Below are positions 34,794 to 44,192 of a DNA stretch of 64,000 nt, in pieces. The stretch lies in NCBI GenBank assembly GCA_017792425.1, contig CP051233.1, positions 1,832,402 to 1,896,401 of the forward strand, written 5' to 3'. A model generated the notes under the pieces. The model ran no database searches and was not told the origin of the DNA. It was given only the letters and a program-made list of their open reading frames with translations. This DNA is from Thalassovita sp. (GTDB lineage Bacteria > Pseudomonadota > Alphaproteobacteria > Rhodobacterales > Rhodobacteraceae). The translations under genes and the position numbers were made by a program. Numbering within the stretch: the stretch's first letter is position 1; each line of letters opens with the position of its first letter.

Positions 34794-35264
34794 TCAGATG
34801 CACTTGAAATATTCAAAGGGCTCAAGACAGTCCTGGCAGCGCCATTGTGCCTTGCACGGGGTCGAGCCGAACTGGCTCAGTTTTTCCAGGTGCGTGCCCC
34901 CGCAATGGGGGCAACGCTGCGGTCCGCCCGCCGGTTGGGGCGGGGCGATACCGTATTCTTCGAGCTTGCGGCGGCCGTCCTGTGTCATCCAGTCGGTCGT
35001 CCAGGCCGGGCTGAGCTGCATCCGGGTTTCGACCTTGGTCAGGCCGTGGCCATGCAGGTGGCTGATGATGTCCATGTTGATCATCGAGGTCGCCGGACAG
35101 CCCGAATAGGTGGGGGTGACGCGGACCACGCAGGTGTCGCCTTCCCATTCGACGCCCCGGATGATGCCCAGATCCATCAGGGTCAGCACCGGGATTTCCG
35201 GGTCGGGCAGGGTTTTCAACCAGTCCCAGACCTGATCAGCCGTGGGTTTTTCGACAGTCGTCAT
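34794..35264 (-). CDS. paaD: Phenylacetyl-CoA epoxidase maturation protein PaaD
   Basis: A 156-aa protein of the MIP18/DUF59 family thought to help assemble the Fe-S or diiron centre of the epoxidase. The DUF59 core reads DPEIPVLTLMDLGIIRGV (about 21-38) and PTYSGCPATSMI; the C-terminus adds a four-cysteine zinc-ribbon-like region, CPHCGGTHLEK...CKAQWRCQDC. ATG at 35264 (MTTVEKPTAD) is preceded by AGGGGAA. A 77-bp gap with a small hairpin (35296-35312) separates it from paaC. Confidence 0.94.
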   Translation of the reverse strand: MTTVEKPTADQVWDWLKTLPDPEIPVLTLMDLGIIRGVEWEGDTCVVRVTPTYSGCPATSMINMDIISHLHGHGLTKVETRMQLSPAWTTDWMTQDGRRKLEEYGIAPPQPAGGPQRCPHCGGTHLEKLSQFGSTPCKAQWRCQDCLEPFEYFKCI

Positions 35265-35295
35265 TGTCAATTCCCCTGTTCAATGTCTCACCCGG

Positions 35296-35312
35296 CCGCC
35301 CCATCGGGGCGG
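35296..35312. repeat. Hairpin in the paaC-paaD gap
   Basis: CCGCCCC-ATC-GGGGCGG forms a perfect 7-bp stem inside the only sizeable gap of the paa operon. It lacks a T-run, so processing or partial attenuation is more likely than termination. Confidence 0.5.
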
Positions 35313-35341
35313 GCAACGCCCTTAGCGCCCAACGTGGGTTG

Positions 35342-36105
<764 letters not shown>

Positions 36106-36106
<1 letters not shown>

Positions 36107-36390
36107 TACATGTGCCCCACTTCTTCGGGGATGTCGAAGAACGTCGGGTGACGGTAGACCTTCGATTCCGAGGGTTCGAACAGCGGGCCTTTCTCGCCCG
36201 GTGCGGTTGCGGCGATGTGGCGGGCCTCGACCACCCAGATCGACACGCCTTCGTTGCGGCGGGTATAGACATCGCGGGCGTTCTTGATCGCCATTTCGGC
36301 GTCAGGGGCGTGCAGCGAACCGACGTGGCGGTGGCTCATGCCGTGCTGGCCGCGGATGAACACTTCCCACAGGGGCCATTCGTTTTTCAT
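36106..36390 (-). CDS. paaB: 1,2-phenylacetyl-CoA epoxidase subunit PaaB
   Basis: A 94-aa small subunit that bridges PaaAC heterodimers. The PaaB pattern WPLWEVFIRGQHGMSHRHVGSLHA (about 5-28) and the C-terminal SKVYRHPTFFDIPEEVGHM are characteristic. The start is ATG 36390 behind GAGGAGGAG; the frame stays open upstream only inside paaA. It is 23 bp from paaA and overlaps paaC by one base. Confidence 0.95.
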
Positions 36391-36413
36391 GATCTCTCTC
36401 CTCCTCAGGGGAA

Positions 36414-37406
36414 TTATTCGGCCGCGTGCTTGCGGGCGGCTTTTTTCTGGGCATGGGCCATCAGGCCGTCGCGGACCCACTGGCCGTCTTCCCATGCGTT
36501 TACACGGTTCTGCAGCCGGTCCACGTTGCACGGGCCGTTGCCCTTGATGACGTTGAAGAACTCTTCCCAATTCGGGTCAGAGAAGTCGTAGTGGCCGCGT
36601 GCCTCGTTCCACTTGATGTTGGGATCGGGCAGCTCCAGCCCCAGGTATTCAATCTGCGGCACGGTCTGGTCCACGAATTGCTGGCGCAGTTCGTCGTTGG
36701 TCTTGACCTTGATCTTCCAGGCCATCGACTGTTCCGAATGCACGGATTCCGCGTCCGACGGGCCGAACATCATCAGCGCCGGGAACCACAGCCGGTTCAC
36801 CGCGTCCTGCGCCTGCCGTTTCTGTTCCGGGCTGCCAAAGGCCATCTTCATGATCGCGTGATAGCCTTGGCGCGCATGGAAGGACTCTTCCTTGCAGATG
36901 CGGACCATCGCCCGCGCGTAGGGGCCGTAAGAGGTGCGCTGCAGCGCGACCTGGTTGATGATGGCCGCGCCGTCCACCAGCCAGCCCACGGCGCCGATGT
37001 CGGCCCAGTTCAGCGTGGGATAGTTGAAGATCGAGGAATATTTCATCCGGCCTTCGTGCAGCAGGCGCACCAGTTCATCGCGGCTTTCGCCCAGCGTTTC
37101 GGCGGCGGAATAGAGGTACAGCCCGTGGCCGGCCTCGTCCTGCACCTTGGCCAGCAGGATCGCCTTGCGTTCCAGCGTCGGCGCGCGGGTGATCCAGTTG
37201 CCTTCGGGCAGCTGGCCGACGACCTCGGAATGCGCGTGCTGGCCGATCTGGCGGATCAGCGTGGCGCGGTAATCGTCCGGCATCCAGTCGCGCGGTTCGA
37301 TCTTGATGTCATTGTCGATCTTGTCCTGGAATTCGCGTTCCTGGGCTGTCATGTCCTCTTTGGATTTGACGCCGGAACCGGCGGTCTTGATCATCTGTGC
37401 ATACAT
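36414..37406 (-). CDS. paaA: 1,2-phenylacetyl-CoA epoxidase catalytic subunit PaaA
   Basis: A 330-aa diiron oxygenase subunit that adds one oxygen atom across the ring of phenylacetyl-CoA. The diiron-ligand region VQDEAGHGLYLYSAAE is visible together with IGQHAHSEVVGQLPEGNWITRAP and KEESFHARQGYHAI. The start MYAQMIKTAG at 37406 matches the family and follows GGGAGGACC; the frame is open 53 codons further upstream, which is not family-like. First gene of the paaABCDE operon, with operators in the upstream region. Confidence 0.96.
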   Translation of the reverse strand: MYAQMIKTAGSGVKSKEDMTAQEREFQDKIDNDIKIEPRDWMPDDYRATLIRQIGQHAHSEVVGQLPEGNWITRAPTLERKAILLAKVQDEAGHGLYLYSAAETLGESRDELVRLLHEGRMKYSSIFNYPTLNWADIGAVGWLVDGAAIINQVALQRTSYGPYARAMVRICKEESFHARQGYHAIMKMAFGSPEQKRQAQDAVNRLWFPALMMFGPSDAESVHSEQSMAWKIKVKTNDELRQQFVDQTVPQIEYLGLELPDPNIKWNEARGHYDFSDPNWEEFFNVIKGNGPCNVDRLQNRVNAWEDGQWVRDGLMAHAQKKAARKHAAE

Positions 37407-37569
37407 TTCGGGTCCTCCCGTTTCGCGCGTTCCGGGCGCGCCGCGCCCTGTCCATCCCCCGGCCATCAGGGGATCGTCCAATTCTATCACATCCGGGGAC
37501 CAATCGGTCCTGTCTCGTGACACCTTGTATATATAGGTGTGTTGTCCTCCGGCTGCGGCCATCAATCCC

Positions 37570-37586
37570 TGACCGCATGGTCGGTT
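37570..37586. promoter_or_regulatory. Palindromic operator upstream of paaA (twin of the site at 4143)
   Basis: TGACCGCATGGTCGGTT is identical to the site before the PaaG-like gene except for the two central bases. It lies 164 bp upstream of the paaA start codon. The arms GACC/GGTC and the trailing GGTT fit a TetR-type palindrome. Confidence 0.6.
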
Positions 37587-37662
37587 TAGATCAGGATGCG
37601 ATTCGTAGCAAGTTAAATGTTACAGAAAATCATTGCGTGGAAATTTCTGTAACCTAATCAGG

Positions 37663-37694
37663 CGAATCAATCTGCCGCAATTGACCGTGATTCG
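37663..37694. promoter_or_regulatory. Inverted TGATTCG pair, candidate PaaX operator
   Basis: CGAATCA (37663-37669) and TGATTCG (37688-37694) form an inverted repeat with an 18-bp spacer. The core equals the TGATTCG centre of the E. coli PaaX consensus as I recall it. A further GATTCG lies at 37600-37605. paaX is in the same cluster, which makes the link plausible but unproven. Confidence 0.4.
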
Positions 37695-38368
37695 AGGTGC
37701 GCAGCAGCCCGGTCATTGACCAAAGCGGGCAAGCGAAAACGTCAATCGGCCCGGTTTCACGGAATTGGTTCCGTTCTGGCGACATTCCGCAGGGAGGCTG
37801 CCCCGAATAGGGCGGAAATGTGTCGAAGAACTGGCGTTCCTGTGAAATGTGGCATTGTTCCCGCATGCGCAACAGTAGAACACGTTAAGCGATAGAGTAG
37901 GGTGCTAAATACGCCTAAACGGAATGATTTGCGCAGGTTTCAGCAGCTTAACAGGTGAATCAAACCTTCCAGGCCGGGCAATTATTTCCAAATCGTTACG
38001 CTCTGGAGCCTTGGGCGGGCGGAATGACCGGTCAAAATGGGCGATTTTGTGAAAATCCTGTCTTTTTCGGGACGGTGGCGCTGGGTAGGTTGAATGAGAG
38101 CCCGACTGGGGGGCGAAGTAGAGTGATCGGGGGCGATCACGAAAACCACTGCGCATCAGACCGATGCGAAGCTGCACACGTACTGATCCTGGGGGGAAAT
38201 CAGGTCCGGTACATCTGTGTAAAGTCCGAACCGGAGACCCGTGTTTCCGGCGCCGGGGAAGGTTTGCTTCGCGGAATTTCCGATAGCGCGACATAGGAAA
38301 GGGCTTGGCACGGCGTCCAGTGCGATGGGGGCATCCCCTGGGCGTCAGGCTGGTGAAAGAGGGTAGTC

Positions 38369-40618
38369 ATGGCTGATCTGGTTCTGAATTGGGGCATCCT
38401 GGGTGGGGGCACCTCTGTTACCAACACCACCGTCGATACCGGCGGTGTGAACGTCAACGTCGGGTTCGCGGCTGTGGACGAAGGCGCCGAAGCCTACGCC
38501 ATGACCACCGACACCTATGTCGCGCCCGGTGAAGGGTTCGATGCCAACTCCTCGTTGAAGCTGCTGGGCGACGGTGGCGAAGGCGGTGTGGACACGACTT
38601 CGGTCACCACGCTGGATTTCGCTTCGGGGGACGCCGCCTATAGCGACGAGGTGCAAAACGTCAGTTTCCGCGTCAGCGACATCGACGCGGGCACTGACCC
38701 CAATACCGTACATGGTTCCTCGATGCTGGATCAGGTGACGATCCGGGCCTTCGATGCCGCCGGAAACCCGGTGGCGGTGACCTTTACCACCGGTGGGGCT
38801 GTCAGCGCCTCTGGTGAAACCCTGGCCGGCGGTGGCAGCAGCTACGAGCCCACCGATGCCGATGCCTCGGTCCTGGTCGAAATCGAAGGCCCGGTCGCCC
38901 GGATCGAGATCGAGTACGCCAATGGCGGCGACGGCGCGCAGCGCGTCTATGTCGGGGACGTGCATTTTTCCACCATCGACAGCGATCCCGAGCGGGACGG
39001 GATCGTCATGGGTACCGAGGGCGACGACGTCATCGACCTGGTCTATGATGGTGACCCGGACGGCGATTTCGTGGATGCCACCGATAACATCTTTCCGGGC
39101 AACGATCCGAACGACGACATCATCTATGGCTACGGCGGCGACGACACCATCACTGGGCTGGATGGTGAGGACACGATTTACGGCGGCCAAGGCAGCGACG
39201 TGATCGAGGGCGGGGACAACCGCGACGTGATCTATGGCGACGATGCGACGCCCACCGCGTCGGACCTGCCGGATCTGGGCTATCCCGGCCTATATGGTTC
39301 GGACGCCGACCCGGACAACAACCGCGACTATATCGACGGTGGGGACGGCGCGGACCGCATCTTTGGTGGTGACGACGCGGACACGATCCTTGGCGGTCTG
39401 GGCAGCGATTACCTTGACGGCGGCATTGACGCCGACCAGATCAATGGCGGGTCGGGCAACGACACCATTATCGGCGGCGAGGGGTCGGACACGATCATGG
39501 CCGGTTCGGGCGACGATCTGGTCTATGCCGGGCTGGACCCGTCGTACCCGGATGCGGTCAACATCCCCGACGACCGGGATCTGGTGCCGGACAATGGCCG
39601 TGACCTGGTGCATGGCGAAAGCGGCAATGACACGATCTATGGCGCGGATGACGACGATACCCTGTATGGCGACGCCGGGAACGATTACCTGGACGGCCAG
39701 ATCGACGAGGACCACCTGATCGGCGGCAACGGTGACGACACGCTGATCGGCGGCGCGGGGGGCGATACGCTGGTGGGCGGGTCCGGTACCGACGTGATCG
39801 ACGGCGGCGACGACCGCGACCACATTATCGGCATCAACGCTGGTGAACATGTGGACGGCGGCGACGGCGGCGACGACTGGGATACGCTGTACCTGACCGG
39901 CGGGCGCGCCCGCGTGGCCAGCCGCGTAACCGACAGCGACGGCAACGGCTGGGACGGTACCATTGAATATCTGGACAACGCGGGCAATGTGACCGGCACC
40001 GCCACCTTCGAGAATATCGAGGAAATCGTGCCCTGCTTCACCCCCGGCACCCTGATCGCCACGCCACGCGGCGCGGTTCCGGTGCAGGATCTGTGCGCCG
40101 GTGACAAGGTGCTGACCCGTGACAACGGCGTTCAGGAAATCCGCTGGGTGGGGGCCAAGGAACTGAGCGGCCTGGAACTGGTGCACAGCGCCCATCTGAA
40201 ACCGGTGCTGATCCGCGCCGGCGCCTTGGGCAATGGCCTGCCGGAACGCGACATGATGGTGTCCCCGAACCACCGCGTGCTGGTGACCGGCGACAAGACC
40301 GCGCTGTATTTCGAGGAACGCGAGGTTCTGGCCGCGGCCAAGCACCTGGTGGGCATGGACGGTATCCAGACCGTCACCCCGATGGGCACGACCTATATCC
40401 ACTTCATGTTCGACCACCACGAGGTGGTGCTGTCGGACGGCGCCTGGACCGAAAGCTTTCAGCCCGGCGACTACACCCTGAACGGCATTGGCGAGGATCA
40501 GCGCCAGGAAATCCTGGAACTGTTCCCCGAGCTGGCGACGCAAACCGGGCTTGGCGGCTACACCTCCGCCCGGCGTTCGCTGAAAGGCTTTGAGGCGCGC
40601 CTGCTGCATCGCAGCTAA
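38369..40618 (+). CDS. RTX calcium-binding protein with C-terminal Hint domain (copy 1)
   Basis: A 749-aa acidic protein. The N-terminal beta-rich region (1-210) has no domain I can name. About 20 glycine-rich RTX nonapeptides follow (about 210-500), for example GGSGNDTII and GDAGNDYLD, which fold into a calcium-dependent beta-roll. The C-terminal Hint_2-type domain starts at Cys556 in PCFTPGTLIATPRG and includes VLTRDNG, SPNHRVLV and HFMFDHHEVV. There is no N-terminal signal peptide, consistent with type I secretion. The Hint domain may cleave itself just before Cys556 and release the RTX part; no intein-type terminal His-Asn is visible. Function unknown. Confidence 0.85.
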   Translation: MADLVLNWGILGGGTSVTNTTVDTGGVNVNVGFAAVDEGAEAYAMTTDTYVAPGEGFDANSSLKLLGDGGEGGVDTTSVTTLDFASGDAAYSDEVQNVSFRVSDIDAGTDPNTVHGSSMLDQVTIRAFDAAGNPVAVTFTTGGAVSASGETLAGGGSSYEPTDADASVLVEIEGPVARIEIEYANGGDGAQRVYVGDVHFSTIDSDPERDGIVMGTEGDDVIDLVYDGDPDGDFVDATDNIFPGNDPNDDIIYGYGGDDTITGLDGEDTIYGGQGSDVIEGGDNRDVIYGDDATPTASDLPDLGYPGLYGSDADPDNNRDYIDGGDGADRIFGGDDADTILGGLGSDYLDGGIDADQINGGSGNDTIIGGEGSDTIMAGSGDDLVYAGLDPSYPDAVNIPDDRDLVPDNGRDLVHGESGNDTIYGADDDDTLYGDAGNDYLDGQIDEDHLIGGNGDDTLIGGAGGDTLVGGSGTDVIDGGDDRDHIIGINAGEHVDGGDGGDDWDTLYLTGGRARVASRVTDSDGNGWDGTIEYLDNAGNVTGTATFENIEEIVPCFTPGTLIATPRGAVPVQDLCAGDKVLTRDNGVQEIRWVGAKELSGLELVHSAHLKPVLIRAGALGNGLPERDMMVSPNHRVLVTGDKTALYFEEREVLAAAKHLVGMDGIQTVTPMGTTYIHFMFDHHEVVLSDGAWTESFQPGDYTLNGIGEDQRQEILELFPELATQTGLGGYTSARRSLKGFEARLLHRS

Positions 40619-40664
40619 GAACCTCACGAATTGCAGCGGCCCGTGCGGTAAACCAATCGGGGGC

Positions 40665-40695
40665 AAGGAAAAGGGTCGGGCTGTCCCTTTTCCTT
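40665..40695 (+). repeat. Perfect hairpin after Hint-RTX copy 1
   Basis: AAGGAAAAGGG and CCCTTTTCCTT form an 11-bp perfect stem with a 9-nt loop, just before a second hairpin at 40702. The tandem arrangement suggests a strong two-part transcription stop or mRNA 3'-end protector. Confidence 0.7.
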
Positions 40696-40701
40696 GAAGA
40701 G

Positions 40702-40740
40702 GACCTGTCCCGAACCCTTCGGGACAGGTCTTGTCCTTTG
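40702..40740 (+). terminator. Terminator between the two Hint-RTX genes
   Basis: GACCTGTCCCG (40702-40712) and CGGGACAGGTC (40720-40730) form an 11-bp stem with a 7-nt loop, followed by the T-rich TTGTCCTTTG. It implies that the second Hint-RTX gene has its own promoter in 40741-40892. Confidence 0.75.
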
Positions 40741-40892
40741 GGGAAACAATCCCGCCATTTCTGCCGCATTTCACAGGAAAAGCCCCAATCGTGCCCAATT
40801 ATCGCCGGGAAACCTTTGTGTAACGGACAGCGGGTTAATCTGCAGACCACGCGCGGCAGAACCTGAGAGGCAGGGCAAAGGGACCGGTAGTC

Positions 40893-43800
40893 ATGGCGAG
40901 TTTCGTTTCATACGGCATCGACGTTGTCGGCAGCCCAACTATTGGCACGCTGTCCGGGTCCGGTCAGGATGGGGCGGGGCAGGTCACGCTGGATGGCGGT
41001 TCCCAGGTCTTTGGCGACACCCAGATTGTCGAGGTCCTGGTCGAGGACGTCACCCTGGACGGCGAGGTGACCGGCGCGTCCCGCATCGTCGGGCTGCGCG
41101 TCTATGACAGCCTTGCGGATTATCAGTCAGGCACCGTTCTGTATGCCTATGAACCGATGAACCCCGGCCAATACGCCAATGTGCAGGATGACCTGTCCGG
41201 CATCGGCGACACTTATATACGGTTCAACGCCAATGTGTTGGTGTCCTCGGACCCCGATGCGCCGTCGCTGAACAGCCTGTTCATCGCGCCGGGCACCGAT
41301 GCGGTGGACAATATCGGCAGTCTGACGCTGGACCGGTCCTCGGACGTGGATTTCAACGATGACGGTGCTATTGCATCAGGCACGGTCGAGGAAGGTAATA
41401 CCTATTTCAACATCGGTTATCCCGAAGCGGTCTACAGCTTCCCGGATGGGCTGGTCAGCGGAACGGACGCCGGCGATGCGATGGGGCTGGGCTATGTGGA
41501 CCCCGCCGATGGCGATAGCATCACCACCGGCGCCGACAGTATCGCGGGTGGCGCGGGCAATGACACGATCGACGGTGACGCCGGGGCGGACACGATCGAT
41601 GCCGGGGCAGGGGATGACGTGGTCCGGCTGACCGACGGCTTTGGCAATGACAAGATCGTGGGCGGGGAAACCGGCGAAAGCGATGGCGACACGCTGGACG
41701 CCAGCGCGGTCAGCGCCGATCTGGTGGTTGACCTCAGTGGCGCGGCAGAGGCCGGAACGGTCAGCGACGCCGGCAGCACGGCCACGTTTCAGGAAATCGA
41801 AGCCGTGGTGCTGGGCAGCGGTAATGACACAGTGATTCTGGGCGATGGCGGCGGCGACCGGCTGGTCGGCGGCTTTGCCGCGCCCACAGACAATGGCGAT
41901 GGCACGTTCAGCGGCAACGATCTGCTGGACGTGTCGGGCCTCACGGACGGCTCGGGGGCCCCCGTCACCACTGACTCTGTCAGGGTGGCGGGGGATGAGT
42001 CGGGCAATGCTGTCCTGACCTTCCCCGGTGGTGAAATCCTGACGTTGCAAGGGGTTGACCCGTCCAGCATCGGCACCAAGGCGGCGTTGGTGGCGATGGG
42101 CATCCCGGCGGGCGCGCGGGATTTCATCGTCGAGGGCGGCGCCGGGGATGACTGGATCGACGAACATTACAATGACGACCCCGAAGGCGACCGGGTGGAT
42201 GCAGGCGACGCGCTGGACGGGTCCGACGACGATCACATCCAGGCCGGGGACGGCAATGACACCGTGTTGGGCGGGCTGGGCAACGACCTGATCGAGGGCG
42301 GCACCGGTGACGATCGGCTGGAAGGCGGCGCAGGCGACGACACGTTTCTTGGCGGCGAAGGGGCCGACCACATCTATGGCAACGAAGGCAACGATGTCGG
42401 CTGGGGCGGTGCGGGCAACGACAGTTTCGAAGGCTATGACGGTGACGATTATTTCGACGGCGGCGACGGCGACGACCGGATAGAGGGCGACAAGGGCAAC
42501 GACACGTTGCTGGGCGGCGCAGGCAATGACTGGATGCGCGGCAGCTTCGGCAATGACTATATGGAAGGCGGCACCGGCGACGATTACATCTGGTCGGGCT
42601 ACAACGACGATACGATCGTGATCGAGGACAATTTCGGCAACGACACGATCGAGATGGAAAACGAGGCCGAAATCGTCGGCGACACGCTGGACCTTAGCCG
42701 CGTCACCGCGGACCTGACGATTGACCTGGGGTCCAACGTGTCCGGTGTGGGCACGTTCAGCGATGGTGTCTCGACCGCGAATTTCGAAGGTGTGGAACAT
42801 CTGATCCTAGGTTCGGGCACCAACACGATCCGGTTGGCGCTGGCCTCTGGCAACGATGCCGTCGTGGGCTTCACCGCGCCCACCGACAACGGCGACGGCA
42901 CTTTCACCGGCCATGACCAGCTGGACACCGCGGCCATGCAGGACGAGGACGGCGGCATCCTTGACACCGCCGATGTCACCGTGGGCGAGGATAGCGCGGG
43001 CAACGCGGTGCTGAGTTTTCCGACCGGTGAAACGCTGACGCTGGTCGGCGTCAGCCCGGACGCGGTGGCCAGCCCGGCGCAGTTGCACGCCATCGGCATT
43101 CCGCTGGCCAACACCCCTGATGGTATCGTCGAAGGCACGGCAGGCAATGACCTGATCGACATCGCCTATACCGGCGATCCGCAGGGGGACATGGTGGATG
43201 GCGCAGACGGCGACAACGACCTGATCCACGCGGGCGATGGCGACGACACCGTTCTGGCGGGCGCGGGCGATGACACCGTTTCCGGCGGCGCGGGCAACGA
43301 CCAGTTGGACGGGGGCGACGGCGCTGACCTGGTGTGCGGCGATGCGGGCGATGACGTGATCTATGTCGGCGACGGGGACACCGTGCACGGTGGCAGCGGC
43401 GATGACCTGTTCATCGCGGGCGCCACCGGGGGTGGGTCCGGCACGGTGACCGGCGGCGAAACCGGCGAAACCGATGGCGACGTGCTGCTGGTGCACGGCC
43501 CGGCGACGATCGCCTATGACCCGACCGACGCGGAAAGCGGCACGGTCACATGGGACGATGGCTCGACCCTGCAATTCAACGAGATTGAAACCGTCAAATA
43601 CGTGCCCTGTTTCACCCCGACCACGCTGATCAAGACCCAGCGGGGCGAGGTGCCGGCCGGTCTGCTGCGTGAAGGCGACCGGGTGCTGACCCGCGACAAC
43701 GGATTTCAGCAAATCCGCTGGACCGGCCAGCGCGCCCTGACCGCCGCGGAACTGGACGCGGCCCCGAATCTGCGGCCCGTGCTGATCCGCAAGGACGCAC

Positions 43801-44192
43801 TTGGCATCGGGGTGCCAGAGCGTGACACGATGGTGTCCCCCCAGCACCGCATGTTGATCAGTGGCGCGGACACGGCCCTGTGGTTCGGCGAACCAGAGGT
43901 GTTCGTTCCTGCCAGCGCCCTATTGCAGCGCGCCGGTATCCGCACGCCGCGCGCGCCGGGTGTGACCTATGTGCATTTCATGTTCGACCGGCACCAGGTG
44001 GTGATGGGCGACGGCGCCTGGAGCGAAAGCTTTCAGCCCGGCGACATGACCCTGGCCGGAATGGATGCGCAACAGCGCGGCGAACTGTTCACCCTGTTCC
44101 CCGACCTTGCGCGGGACACGCCCACGACAGAGTCCTATCCCGCCGCCCGCGTCACCCTGTCGGCACAAGAGGCGCTGGTGCTGTCCCGTTAA
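40893..44192 (+). CDS. Large RTX calcium-binding protein with C-terminal Hint domain (copy 2)
   Basis: A 1099-aa acidic protein. The N-terminal 200 residues differ from copy 1. RTX nonapeptide blocks occur near residues 210-250, 415-570 and 750-860. Between them lies a roughly 150-residue module that appears twice (about 267-420 and 597-750), each with GDTLD, a LGSG..T segment, FxAPTDNGDGTF and TLxGVxP. The Hint domain starts at Cys906 in PCFTPTTLIKTQRG, with VLTRDNG, SPQHRML and HFMFDRHQVV; its end closely parallels copy 1 (GAWSESFQPGD). Probably secreted by a type I system, like copy 1. Its 3' end overlaps the convergent nucleotidyltransferase by 4 bp. Function unknown. Confidence 0.85.
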   Translation: MASFVSYGIDVVGSPTIGTLSGSGQDGAGQVTLDGGSQVFGDTQIVEVLVEDVTLDGEVTGASRIVGLRVYDSLADYQSGTVLYAYEPMNPGQYANVQDDLSGIGDTYIRFNANVLVSSDPDAPSLNSLFIAPGTDAVDNIGSLTLDRSSDVDFNDDGAIASGTVEEGNTYFNIGYPEAVYSFPDGLVSGTDAGDAMGLGYVDPADGDSITTGADSIAGGAGNDTIDGDAGADTIDAGAGDDVVRLTDGFGNDKIVGGETGESDGDTLDASAVSADLVVDLSGAAEAGTVSDAGSTATFQEIEAVVLGSGNDTVILGDGGGDRLVGGFAAPTDNGDGTFSGNDLLDVSGLTDGSGAPVTTDSVRVAGDESGNAVLTFPGGEILTLQGVDPSSIGTKAALVAMGIPAGARDFIVEGGAGDDWIDEHYNDDPEGDRVDAGDALDGSDDDHIQAGDGNDTVLGGLGNDLIEGGTGDDRLEGGAGDDTFLGGEGADHIYGNEGNDVGWGGAGNDSFEGYDGDDYFDGGDGDDRIEGDKGNDTLLGGAGNDWMRGSFGNDYMEGGTGDDYIWSGYNDDTIVIEDNFGNDTIEMENEAEIVGDTLDLSRVTADLTIDLGSNVSGVGTFSDGVSTANFEGVEHLILGSGTNTIRLALASGNDAVVGFTAPTDNGDGTFTGHDQLDTAAMQDEDGGILDTADVTVGEDSAGNAVLSFPTGETLTLVGVSPDAVASPAQLHAIGIPLANTPDGIVEGTAGNDLIDIAYTGDPQGDMVDGADGDNDLIHAGDGDDTVLAGAGDDTVSGGAGNDQLDGGDGADLVCGDAGDDVIYVGDGDTVHGGSGDDLFIAGATGGGSGTVTGGETGETDGDVLLVHGPATIAYDPTDAESGTVTWDDGSTLQFNEIETVKYVPCFTPTTLIKTQRGEVPAGLLREGDRVLTRDNGFQQIRWTGQRALTAAELDAAPNLRPVLIRKDALGIGVPERDTMVSPQHRMLISGADTALWFGEPEVFVPASALLQRAGIRTPRAPGVTYVHFMFDRHQVVMGDGAWSESFQPGDMTLAGMDAQQRGELFTLFPDLARDTPTTESYPAARVTLSAQEALVLSR

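Larger units (their letters stand above)
37407..38368. other. Long regulatory/non-coding gap between paaA and the first Hint-RTX gene
   Basis: I recognise no gene in these 962 bp; the short open frames have no ribosome sites or familiar composition. The paaA side carries an inverted repeat (ACACCT-N9-AGGTGT, 37520-37540) with a TATATATA centre, the palindrome at 37570-37586, and TGATTCG-type half-sites. The right side, before the RTX gene, is moderately AT-richer near 37860-37990, suggesting its promoter lies there. Confidence 0.55.

Noticed and set aside
32492..34807. 771-codon plus-strand frame opposite the paa genes
   Set aside because: Shadow frame rich in His, Gly, Gln and Arg; the minus strand holds PaaE, the PaaA/PaaC-like gene and PaaX.
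37353..37565. Longer PaaA starting at 37565
   Set aside because: The 53 extra residues are not PaaA-like, while MYAQ at 37406 has a ribosome site and matches the known N-terminus.
37654..38457. Several small open frames between paaA and the first Hint-RTX gene
   Set aside because: None has a good start region, familiar composition or similarity to anything I know; frames overlap on both strands, as in non-coding DNA.
38990..43450. Short tandem DNA repeats as a CRISPR or satellite array
   Set aside because: The repetition reflects RTX nonapeptide codons (GGxGxDxUx); there are no constant repeats with unique spacers.
40034..43608. Hint domains as true inteins
   Set aside because: Both proteins end shortly after the domain, with no C-terminal His-Asn plus nucleophile and no C-extein. 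Hedgehog-type cleavage is the better model.
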